A stretch of DNA of 31,837 nt from an uncultured Eubacteriales bacterium. GTDB lineage: Bacteria; Bacillota; Clostridia; Oscillospirales; Acutalibacteraceae. Below are positions 1-6,746 of this stretch, one piece after another; the first letter of the stretch is position 1, and every line of letters starts with the position of its first letter. The DNA lies in the NCBI GenBank assembly GCA_934491515.1, contig CAKSTF010000017.1, forward strand, positions 1 through 31,837. Direction: 5' to 3'. The notes below the pieces were generated by a model, which was not told the DNA's origin, did not search any database, and worked only from the letters and a program-made list of their open reading frames with translations. The translations under genes and the position numbers were made by a program.

Positions 1-36
1 GCCAGGCTGTACTAATAGACCGAGGGCTTGACCTAT
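1..36 (+). rRNA. 23S ribosomal RNA, 3' end (partial)
   Basis: The first bases match the conserved 3' terminus of bacterial 23S rRNA (CTGTACTAATAGACCGAGGG followed by CTTGACC). The rest of the gene lies outside the window. The exact mature 3' end is inferred, around base 33-40. A strong terminator follows at 90-119 and nothing resembling a 5S rRNA lies between. Confidence 0.9.
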
Positions 37-89
37 TTCCGATTCTCCATTACTTGTTCAGTTTTCAGGGTGTGAGTAACAGAACCTTT

Positions 90-119
90 GACCGTTCCTT
101 CCGGGACGGTCTTTTTTTA
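90..119 (+). terminator. rRNA operon terminator
   Basis: A nine-base-pair stem (90-98 with 103-111, one G-U pair) closes a TTCC loop and is followed by seven T. This is a classic intrinsic terminator placed just after the 23S gene, so it should end the rRNA transcript. Confidence 0.85.
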
Positions 120-122
120 TTG

Positions 123-202
123 TTTTATCTTTATACTCTTTTATCTTTATACTCTTTTATCTTTATACTCTTTTATCTTTATACTCTTTTGTCTTTGTCC
201 TT
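123..202 (+). repeat. 16-bp tandem repeat, four perfect copies plus one degenerate
   Basis: The unit TTTTATCTTTATACTC occurs perfectly at 123-138, 139-154, 155-170 and 171-186. A diverged fifth copy (TTTTGTCTTTGTCC) follows at 187-200. It is pyrimidine-rich on the plus strand and sits directly after the rRNA terminator's T-run. Frames through it give only low-complexity F/L/Y peptides, so I treat it as non-coding. Its copy number probably varies between strains (inference). Confidence 0.9.
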
Positions 203-309
203 TTTTGCCGCCTTTGGCGCACATTTTAAAAAAACGTATCGAACGGGCGGTTTTGTGTGCCGCAGTGTTATTGTCGGATTATTATTTGTTATACTTTTTG
301 TGTTTTTTA

Positions 310-338
310 TTGTCAAAGGACGAGTAAATACGTATAAT
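310..338 (+). promoter_or_regulatory. Sigma-A-type promoter ahead of the repeated leader
   Basis: TTGTCA at 310-315 and TATAAT at 333-338 are separated by 17 bases. Transcription would start near 345, so the message for the membrane protein at 577 would carry a leader of roughly 230 nucleotides made largely of the 80-bp repeats. Confidence 0.6.
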
Positions 339-543
339 GTAATTTAAAGAGCAGGCAATATATATTGTTTGAACCTAAAAAAAGAAAAATTGTCTGAACG
401 CGGATGAAAAAAACAATATAATTTACGCAACAAGCAAATATATATTGTTTAAACCTAAGAAAAGAAAAATTGCCTGAAGACGGATAAAGAAGAACAATGT
501 AGATTACGGCGCAGACAATATAAATTGTTTAAACCTAAAAAAG
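339..543 (+). repeat. 80-bp tandem repeat, two full copies and a partial third
   Basis: Copies run 339-418, 419-498 and 499-543 with an exact 80-base period. For example TATATTGTTT at 361 and 441 becomes TAAATTGTTT at 521, and the AAACCTAA segment follows each. Copy 1 contains the palindrome CAATATATATTG (356-367). Copies differ at scattered positions, so this is an old duplication rather than an assembly artefact. Within copy 1, CAGGCAAT (353-359 region) can pair with ATTGTCTG (389-396). The third copy runs into a Shine-Dalgarno-like AAGGAGAGGA. Function unknown; a structured leader is possible. Confidence 0.85.
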
Positions 544-576
544 GAGAGGACTAAGTTTAACGATATTGAGAAAAAA

Positions 577-1149
577 GTGTTGATAACTTCGCCCGTGGGC
601 GCGGTTTTGTGCGCGATTTACACCTACATTCTGTATAACGCGCGCATAATTGCCGAAACGGACCGCGACGGACTGCCGGTTTCCTATAAAGACCCTGCCG
701 TTATGCATAATATCGCAATAATTTTTGCGGCGGTTATGGGTGTGTGCGTTGTTCTTTCTCTGCTTGCGGCTTTTTCCATAATAAGGAGCAAGAAAATGTT
801 TGCATTTCTTGCAAAAGGAGGCAGCGTTATCCGCGGAATAGGCTATGCCTTTGCCTTTTTGGGATTCGGCGGCACGGTTGCTTTCTGCTTCTGGAGTTAC
901 TTTTACATTACTCCGCTTTTTGCACTGTTCACCCTGATTTTCTGCGCTGCTGCGGCATATCTGCTTTCAAGCACATTTTACGTTGTAGGCACCGCTGCCG
1001 ACGGCGGCAAACCAACATATGTTGCAGAAAGTAAACTGTTTTCAACCGAACCCATACATAACGCGAACGATACGCGTAAAATATGTCCGGGCTGCGGCTG
1101 CCGCACCGACAGACACACCTGCCCGAACTACGGCGCAAGGGTTGATTAA
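577..1149 (+). CDS. Unrecognised small membrane protein with C-terminal zinc-ribbon-like tail
   Basis: A 190-residue protein I cannot assign to a family. It shows four hydrophobic segments (about residues 3-22, 44-70, 84-110 and 112-138). The cytosolic-type tail is CPGCGC (170-175) followed by CPNYG (182-186), which resembles a zinc ribbon whose last cysteine has become tyrosine. The start is uncertain: GTG at 577 is the first usual start codon in frame, but the best Shine-Dalgarno (541-550) lies about 26 bases upstream. The frame stays open through AAG TTT AAC GAT ATT, so a non-standard start such as ATT at 565, or a lost ATG near 550, is possible. It has its own promoter (310-338) and an unusual repeated leader. 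No neighbour suggests a role. Confidence 0.7.
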   Translation: MLITSPVGAVLCAIYTYILYNARIIAETDRDGLPVSYKDPAVMHNIAIIFAAVMGVCVVLSLLAAFSIIRSKKMFAFLAKGGSVIRGIGYAFAFLGFGGTVAFCFWSYFYITPLFALFTLIFCAAAAYLLSSTFYVVGTAADGGKPTYVAESKLFSTEPIHNANDTRKICPGCGCRTDRHTCPNYGARVD

Positions 1150-1470
1150 GTGTATACGGGCTCCGCACATAATCCTGGCGGTACGAAAACACTCCCGAAA
1201 CAGTTTCAGAACGGAAAATAACGCAAACAGGGCAAAAAATCATTGTAAATCCGCAACATTTGTCAAGTAAAATGTTATATTATATACGAACACAGGATTG
1301 ACACTCATTTGCGTTGTCGCTTAAGTGTTAAAGTGTAGTGAAGCGTTCGGATTTGCCGATACCGGGCGCTTTGCGCTTCACTTTGATGCAAACACAACTT
1401 CGTTTCCCTGATTGAAACAACGCGACTGCAAACCGAACGCAAAGCCGCAGGGCATAACGGGAGGAAAATC
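1150..1470. other. Intergenic region between the membrane protein and the MATE gene
   Basis: No gene is visible here. It contains an AT-rich patch with TTGTCA (near 1259) followed by TATATA-like sequence, and TTGACA near 1298 without a good -10 box; either could be the MATE promoter, weakly supported. A small GCGC-TTT-GCGC hairpin sits near 1367-1377, and GCGTTCGG (1343-1350) is complementary to CCGAACGC (1433-1440), so the leader could fold. There is no convincing terminator for the preceding gene. Confidence 0.4.
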
Positions 1471-2931
1471 ATGAAAACGAAGAATGTAGATATGCTTAAC
1501 GGCTCACTTTTCAAAAGTGTGCTTATTTTTTCTGTACCCACAATAGTAAGTAATCTGCTTTCAATGCTTTTTAACGCCGCGGATATGATAGTTTTAGGTA
1601 TATTCTGCGGCAGTAAATACGTAGGGGCTGTAGGTGCCACGGGATCGCTCGTAGCACTTATAGTCAATTTTTTTATCGGTCTTTCAAACGGTTCGGGCGT
1701 TGTAACGGCGCAAGCCTTTGGCAGCGGCGTGCAAAAAAATCTGGAGCGCACGGTAAACACCGTAATTCCCACTGCGTTTGCGTCGGGCGTGCTGCTTACG
1801 GTGCTGGGACTTGTGTTTGCAAAAGACCTTCTTGTAATAATGGGAACCCCTGCCGACCTTATAGGTTATTCCACCGTGTATTTAAGGATATATTTTTGCG
1901 GAATAATCCTGCGTATGATATACGTTTTCTCGGCTTCCGTGCTGCGCGCGGTGGGCGATTCGCAAAGCCCGATGATATATCTGTCGATTGGCGGACTGCT
2001 TAACGTTATATTCAACCTCTTCTTCGTTCTGGTGCTTGATATGACGGTGGACGGCGTTGCCTACGGCACCATAATATCGGAGGGCATATCTGGACTTTTG
2101 TGCCTGCGTGCGTTGATGAAGCGCACCGACGCGGCAAAGTTCTCCTTTAAAAAGATGTGCTTTGATCTGAAAGTAGTAAAAAGCATTTTTGCAATAGGGC
2201 TGCCTGCCGGAATACAAAGTTCAATGTTCTCGATTTCAAACGTTTTGGTACAGTCTTCGGTAAACAGTTTCGGCTCGGTAGTGGTTACGGGCAACTCCGC
2301 GGCTTCCAATATATCAAACTTTACGGCTGTAACAACGAGTGCGTTCTCAATAACCGCCGGCACGTTTATGGGTCAGAACATAGGAGCAAAAAAATACGAC
2401 CGCGTAAAACAACTGCCGCGCATCTGTCTTATGTGGATGTTCGTGGTATCCTTCCCGATTTCGCTTTTAAGCCGCGTGTTCGCGCACCCGCTGCTTTCGT
2501 TCTATATAAGCGACTCGCCCGCTGCGCTTGAAGTGGGCGTTACAAGGCTTACGCTTGTAACCCTTACGTACGTTCTTTGCGGCGTGTTTGACGTTTACAC
2601 GGGTCTTATGCGCGGTATCGGAAAGTCGGTATCCTCTATGATAGTGGCAATATCCACCGCCTGCGTGTTCAGAACACTTTATTTAAAAACGCTGTTTATG
2701 ATTCCGCAAATTCACACGATTGAGTGGCTTTACGCGGTGTACCCTGCCTCCTGGATATTGGCGGACATTGCCGACGTGATTCTGTTCAGACGCGGACTTC
2801 GCAAAAAGATTGCACTTGCAAACTTTAAAAGGGAACAGGCAGAAGGGTCACGGCGGCTGCATATGGAAAGGCTTGCCGAAAAACAAAACGCCGAAAACGC
2901 CCCAAAAGAGGAAACAGCGATACTGTCTTAG
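1471..2931 (+). CDS. MATE family multidrug/Na+ antiporter
   Basis: A 486-residue inner-membrane protein with the MATE layout: two homologous bundles of six helices. The N-terminal lobe opens with FSVPTIVSNLLSMLFNAADM and an early GSxxVGAVGATGS loop. The second lobe begins near residue 240 (IGLPAGIQSSMFSISN). Such proteins export cationic compounds using an Na+ or H+ gradient; the substrate cannot be read from sequence. The charged C-terminal tail (about 450-486) is longer than usual. GGGAGG lies 6-8 bases before the ATG. A terminator follows at 3001-3027. It is transcribed alone, and no regulator is adjacent, unlike the second MATE gene at 26512. Confidence 0.93.
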   Translation: MKTKNVDMLNGSLFKSVLIFSVPTIVSNLLSMLFNAADMIVLGIFCGSKYVGAVGATGSLVALIVNFFIGLSNGSGVVTAQAFGSGVQKNLERTVNTVIPTAFASGVLLTVLGLVFAKDLLVIMGTPADLIGYSTVYLRIYFCGIILRMIYVFSASVLRAVGDSQSPMIYLSIGGLLNVIFNLFFVLVLDMTVDGVAYGTIISEGISGLLCLRALMKRTDAAKFSFKKMCFDLKVVKSIFAIGLPAGIQSSMFSISNVLVQSSVNSFGSVVVTGNSAASNISNFTAVTTSAFSITAGTFMGQNIGAKKYDRVKQLPRICLMWMFVVSFPISLLSRVFAHPLLSFYISDSPAALEVGVTRLTLVTLTYVLCGVFDVYTGLMRGIGKSVSSMIVAISTACVFRTLYLKTLFMIPQIHTIEWLYAVYPASWILADIADVILFRRGLRKKIALANFKREQAEGSRRLHMERLAEKQNAENAPKEETAILS

Positions 2932-2963
2932 ACAAAACAATCGGTGTGTTCGGCGTGTTTTGA
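2931..2963 (+). repeat. Dispersed hairpin element, copy 1
   Basis: GACAAAACAATCGG (2931-2944) begins on the last base of the MATE stop codon. The complementary arm CGGCGTGTTTTG follows, so the ends AAAACA/TGTTTT can pair. The same core recurs at 9694-9707, 9761-9772, 12325-12338 and 25377-25389. Confidence 0.65.
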
Positions 2964-3000
2964 CGGCGCCGGCAGCAGGAAATTTTAAAAGAAAACAAAA

Positions 3001-3027
3001 AGAGAAGCCCTGCGGCTTCTCTTTTTT
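3001..3027. terminator. Bidirectional terminator between MATE and thiN
   Basis: AGAGAAGCC (3001-3009) pairs perfectly with GGCTTCTCT (3014-3022) around a CTGC loop. A T-run follows on the plus strand and an A-run precedes it, giving a U-tail on the minus strand. It can end the MATE message and the converging thiT-thiN message. Confidence 0.88.
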
Positions 3028-3077
3028 GCGTTTTACTTAAAGCGGGTGCTGCGTCCCGACCTGCAAAATTACAGATA

Positions 3078-3677
3078 TTATAAATAACTGAAAATGGCAA
3101 GAGTCCCTTTTTTAACCGATATTTCGGTAACGCCCGTTTGCGCGTTGCTTACGCCCAGCGGAAACAGCGGCGAAAGGTCGGCATTTTCAAGCGGAAATTC
3201 GGCGCCTTTTATAAAAACGCCCGAACAGTCGTTTACGGCAAATACCGAAAAGCGGCTGCGGCTTTCGGGCAGGGTGATCTTACCGTCGGTTATCGCGGTA
3301 AGAAAACCGTCGCTGTTATAAAACTTTGTGTCGGCGCCGCGGTTTGCGGTAAATGCGGCAATTTGAAAGTTTGCAAGGCTGTGGTCGAACGCGCCGCCCA
3401 GCGCGCCCAACACGGAAATTTCCTTAAATCCTTTTTTTAAGGCGGTTTTTACCGCAACGCTCACGTCGGTATCGTCTTTTCTGACGTTAAGCCGCATAAC
3501 GTTTTCGCCTTCGGGCACACATCCAAGCGAGTCAAAATCCCCGATTATAAGGTCGGGCGTTATGTTAAGCGCTTTGGCTACGGCAAGTCCGCGGTCGCAG
3601 GCGATTATATAATCCGAATCGGTTATTTTAAAGGGCAGACGTTCTACGGGCAGCGCCCCGAATATAACGCAGCGCAT
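3078..3677 (-). CDS. thiN: Thiamine pyrophosphokinase
   Basis: This 199-residue cytosolic enzyme transfers pyrophosphate from ATP to thiamine, making thiamine diphosphate. Family signatures are visible: CDRG (27-30), the acidic GDFDS (46-50), KDDTD (67-71) and GGAFDHSLAN (94-103). The last motif usually reads GGRxDHxxAN, so the arginine is replaced by alanine. The C-terminal half is the beta-sandwich thiamine-binding domain. It overlaps thiT by one base (TAATG), so the two are translationally coupled. Both lie under the TPP riboswitch at 4411-4515: scavenged thiamine is imported by ThiT and activated by ThiN. The TPP made here serves KorAB encoded later in the window. Confidence 0.95.
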   Translation of the reverse strand: MRCVIFGALPVERLPFKITDSDYIIACDRGLAVAKALNITPDLIIGDFDSLGCVPEGENVMRLNVRKDDTDVSVAVKTALKKGFKEISVLGALGGAFDHSLANFQIAAFTANRGADTKFYNSDGFLTAITDGKITLPESRSRFSVFAVNDCSGVFIKGAEFPLENADLSPLFPLGVSNAQTGVTEISVKKGTLAIFSYL

Positions 3678-4234
3678 TATTCTTTAACAAGTTTGCAAAT
3701 GCGGGCAAACGCGCCGCTTTTGTAAAGGATGAAAGCGCCGATAAGCGTGAGCACGAGTTCCGGCAGCATATAAGAGCCGTTGTAAACCAGCGAATAGATA
3801 TAGGGGTTGTTGTAGATATCGAACGAACGGAAGAAGATGCAGCCCGAAACATAGTGGCATACAAATCTTAAAACGAGTGCCAGCACCGTGCCGAGTATTG
3901 CACCAGCCGTTCCGCGGTTTCTGAAAAGACCCGCAAGGCAAAGAACGCCGAAAGCCAGCAGATAGTCGAAAACTATGCCGCCGACAAGTACGGTGGGGGT
4001 AAGACCCCAGCCGAAGATACCGCCTACGCACATCTGTATTGCGCCGTATAAAACGCAGGGCAGAACAGCGTAAGCCGTGCCGTAAAACAGGGAAATAAGG
4101 CAAATTGGCAGCATGGAAAGCAGGGTAACGGCGCCGCCTAAAGGCAGTTCGTAAATCTTTACAAAACTAAGCGCGGTACCCAGCGCTAAAAGCACTGCGG
4201 TGGTGGTAAGACGGTAAACATTGTTTTTTTTCAT
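3677..4234 (-). CDS. thiT: ECF transporter S component for thiamine
   Basis: A 185-residue six-helix membrane protein matching ThiT. PLGGAVTLLSMLP (31-43) and the C-terminal YNGSYMLPE (151-159) carry the aromatic and asparagine residues that line the thiamine site in this family. It binds thiamine outside the cell and works with a shared EcfA-A'-T energising module, which is not encoded in this window. AAGGAGAAAG precedes the ATG. It is the first gene after the TPP riboswitch, which supports thiamine as substrate. Confidence 0.95.
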   Translation of the reverse strand: MKKNNVYRLTTTAVLLALGTALSFVKIYELPLGGAVTLLSMLPICLISLFYGTAYAVLPCVLYGAIQMCVGGIFGWGLTPTVLVGGIVFDYLLAFGVLCLAGLFRNRGTAGAILGTVLALVLRFVCHYVSGCIFFRSFDIYNNPYIYSLVYNGSYMLPELVLTLIGAFILYKSGAFARICKLVKE

Positions 4235-4367
4235 AAAATCTTTCTCCTTTTTTTCTGACGGGAAAAAGAAGCCTTAATTTCGGTGCGCCGTAACCGTTCG
4301 GTGCAGCGGCGGCTCAATCCGTTTTCCGCAAACGCGGCGGAAAGGGCACTTCGCTGCAGCGCGGCGC

Positions 4368-4398
4368 AAAAAACCGCATTGTCTCAAAGACAATGCGG
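4368..4398 (-). terminator. Riboswitch-controlled intrinsic terminator
   Basis: On the minus strand CCGCATTGTC (complement of 4389-4398) pairs perfectly with GACAATGCGG (complement of 4374-4383) around a five-base loop, followed by six T. It sits between the TPP aptamer and thiT, so TPP binding should favour its formation and stop transcription. Confidence 0.88.
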
Positions 4399-4410
4399 CA
4401 ATAGGACCTT

Positions 4411-4515
4411 CTTATTCTCCTACGGCGGCATTATCCGCATCAGGTTACAGGTCGGAGCCATAGATACGGTAGGTATCGGGGTCCCTCTCAGCCGAAGTTT
4501 CATTCAGCTCCCTTT
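4411..4515 (-). promoter_or_regulatory. TPP riboswitch (THI box)
   Basis: The minus strand shows the conserved aptamer order: GGGAGCTGAATG, CGGCTGAGAGGGACCC, a variable P3 arm, then ACCTGATGCGGATAATGCC and CGTAGGAG. CTGAGA and CTGATnnGGATAATGCCnnCGTAGG are the pyrimidine- and pyrophosphate-sensing cores of TPP riboswitches. A perfect terminator hairpin follows, and the controlled genes are thiamine import and pyrophosphorylation. The outer P1 limits are approximate. Confidence 0.95.
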
Positions 4516-4656
4516 TTTAATTGCGGCAGTTTTAGATTCTGCCAAAGACGGGCAAATGTGAAAATGCGGAAAATTTCAAAGAAGAAAAATTTGCTGCCAA
4601 GCGAGAAGCGAAAAATTTTCGCCTGTTTTTCCGAAAATCCGCATTATACCGCACAA

Positions 4657-4685
4657 ATTATACAACAACGCACGGGTACTGTCAA
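4657..4685 (-). promoter_or_regulatory. Promoter of the thiT-thiN operon
   Basis: On the minus strand TTGACA (complement of 4680-4685) and TATAAT (complement of 4657-4662) are 17 bases apart, a full consensus match. The start would be near 4650, about 140 nucleotides before the TPP aptamer. Strong constitutive initiation fits control by attenuation. Confidence 0.85.
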
Positions 4686-4707
4686 GAAAAAAGGGGAAAA
4701 TAAAAGA

Positions 4708-4768
4708 TTGTAAAAAATTAAAAAATATGATATATTTTATTTGTTATAAATTTATCACAAATTTATCA
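4708..4768 (+). promoter_or_regulatory. Promoter and direct repeats upstream of oadG
   Basis: TTGTAA (4708-4713) and TATATT (4731-4736) are spaced by 17 bases in very AT-rich DNA. Just downstream, AAATTTATCA occurs twice, at 4748-4757 and 4759-4768, an 11-base period that puts both copies on the same helix face. The promoter is divergent from, and close to, that of thiT (4657-4685). A regulator-binding role for the repeats is inference. Confidence 0.6.
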
Positions 4769-4793
4769 TATTTTTCAGGAGGTGTCATTTTTC

Positions 4794-5048
4794 GTGAACG
4801 TGCCGAATTGGTTTGTGGTTGCTATGGGACTGGGAACGGTATTCATAGGACTGATAGCCATAATCATCATCTGTAAAATAGTGGGTCTTTGCTGCAAAAC
4901 AAAGCCGTCGCCCGTAAAAAGCGAGGCAAAGGCAGAGGAAGTCCCCGAAAACCGACAAGAAATAATCGCGGCGGTCACCGCCGTATGTGCCGAGGCTATG
5001 GGTAAGGACGTAAAGGCCCTTAAAGTAGTCTCTTTCAAGAAAGTATAA
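4794..5048 (+). CDS. oadG: Na+-pumping decarboxylase gamma subunit (OadG family)
   Basis: An 84-residue single-span membrane protein: one helix (about residues 5-30), a charged linker, then a short C-terminal segment ending KALKVVSFKKV. OadG holds the carboxyltransferase and beta subunits together at the membrane. I chose GTG at 4794 because AGGAGGT (4778-4784) lies nine bases upstream. The earlier in-frame GTG at 4782 overlaps that ribosome-binding site and cannot use it. It is the first gene of the four-gene decarboxylase operon. Confidence 0.85.
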   Translation: MNVPNWFVVAMGLGTVFIGLIAIIIICKIVGLCCKTKPSPVKSEAKAEEVPENRQEIIAAVTAVCAEAMGKDVKALKVVSFKKV

Positions 5049-5062
5049 ATGAGGTAAAAGTT

Positions 5063-5428
5063 ATGAAAAAGTACAAAGTAACAGTAAACGGCACCGTATA
5101 TGAAATTGAACTTGAGGAAATGGAAGCGTCTGCAGCCGCACCCGAAAAGGCAGCACCTGCCGAGAGCGCAAAACCTGCCGCTGCACCTGCAGCACCTGCG
5201 GCATCCGCGGCAGAGGGCGAACGCGTTACAGCCCCCATGCCCGGAAATATACTTGACGTAAGGGTAGCGCCGGGCGCCACCGTAAAGCGCGGCGATGTTC
5301 TGCTTATTCTTGAAGCGATGAAAATGGAAAACGAAATTATGGCAAGCGCCGACGGCACCGTAAAATCCGTAGCGGTAAGAAAAGGCGATTCGGTTGAAAC
5401 GGGCGCGGAACTCTGCGTTATCGCTTAA
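5063..5428 (+). CDS. Biotin carboxyl carrier protein of the Na+-decarboxylase
   Basis: A 121-residue biotin/lipoyl-attachment protein. Residues 1-20 form a short start domain, 21-52 are an Ala/Pro-rich flexible linker, and 53-121 are the biotinyl domain. EAMKMEN (84-90) marks K87 as the biotinylated lysine. It carries the carboxyl group from OadA to OadB. In many oxaloacetate decarboxylases this domain is fused to the alpha subunit; here it is separate, as in methylmalonyl-CoA and glutaconyl-CoA decarboxylases. It lies 14 bases after oadG and 24 before oadB. The OadA sequence downstream indicates an oxoacid rather than an acyl-CoA donor. Confidence 0.93.
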   Translation: MKKYKVTVNGTVYEIELEEMEASAAAPEKAAPAESAKPAAAPAAPAASAAEGERVTAPMPGNILDVRVAPGATVKRGDVLLILEAMKMENEIMASADGTVKSVAVRKGDSVETGAELCVIA

Positions 5429-5452
5429 AGCGCCGTTTTTGGGAGAAAGAAT

Positions 5453-6652
5453 ATGTTAGACAGACTTATAGAATTCGGCAAAAGCACCGGATTTTACCAA
5501 CTTTTCGGTAAGTTCGGTGAAAACTGGGGCTATCTTGCCATGATAGCCATATCCCTGCTGCTTTTATGGCTTGCCATAAAAAAGCAGTTCGAGCCGCTGC
5601 TGCTTATCGGCATTGCGTTCGGTATGCTGCTTTCAAACCTTACGGCAATGCTGCCGTCCGACGCGATGTATCACGCCGATTTGTGGACGCAGTTTATGAA
5701 CCACGAAATAGGTTACGGCGAAATACTTAAAAGCGGCGGACTTCTGGACATACTTTATATAGGCGTTAAAACCTGCCTGTATCCCTGCCTTATATTTGTG
5801 GGAATAGGCGCTATGACCGACTTCGGACCGCTTATTTCAAACCCGAAATCACTGCTTTTGGGCGCTGCGGCGCAGCTGGGTATTTTCGTTACATTTATAG
5901 GCTGCGTATATTTGGGATTTCCGCAGGAGGCTGCCGCTTCCATAGGAATAATCGGCGGCGCGGACGGTCCTACGGCAATTTACACAACAACAAAACTTTA
6001 TCCGGCGCTTTTAGGACCCATCGCGGTAGCCGCATATTCGTATATGGCGCTGGTACCCGTTATTCAGCCGCCCATTATGAAGGCGCTTACCACCAAAAAA
6101 GAGCGTATGATAGTTATGAAACCGTTAAGGGAAGTTTCAAAGAAAGAAAAGATAATCTTCCCGATAGTAGTAACCATATTCGTGGCGCTTTTGGTGCCTT
6201 CGGCAACTCCGCTTGTGGGCTGCCTTATGCTTGGTAACCTTTGGAAAGAATCGGGCGTTGCGGAACGCCTTTGCAAAACGGCACAGAACGAACTTATGAA
6301 CATTGTAACCATATTCCTCGGAATATCGGTAGGCGCTACCGCCACGGCACAAACCTTCCTTACCCTGCAGACCCTTAAAATACTTGCAATGGGTGTTGTG
6401 GCGTTCGGAATGGGCACGGCAGGCGGCGTGCTGCTGGCAAAGTTTATGAATCTGTTTACCAAAAACAAGATAAATCCGCTTATCGGCTCTGCCGGCGTTT
6501 CGGCAGTTCCCATGGCGGCGCGCGTATCGCAGAGCGTGGGTCAGAAAGAAAACCCCTCGAACTTCCTGCTTATGCACGCAATGGGACCGAACGTTGCCGG
6601 CGTAATCGGTTCTGCCATAGCGGCAGGCGCGCTTATATCAATTTTCGGATAG
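5453..6652 (+). CDS. oadB: Na+-translocating decarboxylase beta subunit
   Basis: A 399-residue polytopic membrane protein of the OadB/MmdB/GcdB family. It decarboxylates carboxybiotin and couples this to Na+ export. The hallmark GIIGGADGPTAIY is at about 165-177, with D171 matching the aspartate known to be essential for Na+ transport. Further family segments are GVSAVPMAARV and the C-terminal GPNVAGVIGSAIAAG. GGGAGAAAG precedes the ATG. Beta subunits are shared among oxaloacetate, methylmalonyl-CoA and glutaconyl-CoA enzymes, so substrate identity comes from oadA. Confidence 0.95.
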   Translation: MLDRLIEFGKSTGFYQLFGKFGENWGYLAMIAISLLLLWLAIKKQFEPLLLIGIAFGMLLSNLTAMLPSDAMYHADLWTQFMNHEIGYGEILKSGGLLDILYIGVKTCLYPCLIFVGIGAMTDFGPLISNPKSLLLGAAAQLGIFVTFIGCVYLGFPQEAAASIGIIGGADGPTAIYTTTKLYPALLGPIAVAAYSYMALVPVIQPPIMKALTTKKERMIVMKPLREVSKKEKIIFPIVVTIFVALLVPSATPLVGCLMLGNLWKESGVAERLCKTAQNELMNIVTIFLGISVGATATAQTFLTLQTLKILAMGVVAFGMGTAGGVLLAKFMNLFTKNKINPLIGSAGVSAVPMAARVSQSVGQKENPSNFLLMHAMGPNVAGVIGSAIAAGALISIFG

Positions 6653-6746
6653 GCAAAACAAACGGGTCGACCTGCTTGTCTTGTCCGGCGGAAAACACGG
6701 CGTAAAAGTTTTGCGCCGCAGTTACACCTGAAAGGTAGGTAAAGAA
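6651..6746 (+). other. oadB-oadA spacer with a degenerate hairpin-element copy
   Basis: This is the longest gap inside the operon. GGCAAAACAAACGG begins right after the oadB stop codon and resembles the dispersed core GACAAAACAATCGG. I see no gene or T-tailed terminator, so oadA is probably still co-transcribed. A ribosome-binding site (AAAGGTAGG) precedes oadA. Confidence 0.35.

Noticed and set aside
54..347. Frames translating the 16-bp repeat region
   Set aside because: They begin inside the rRNA tail/terminator and give low-complexity F/L/Y runs generated by the tandem repeat.
339..543. CRISPR-like array
   Set aside because: The 80-base units repeat along their whole length with no unique spacers, there are only three copies, and no cas genes are near.
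4782..4793. GTG 4782 as start of oadG
   Set aside because: It overlaps the only strong Shine-Dalgarno sequence (4778-4784), which instead fits GTG 4794.
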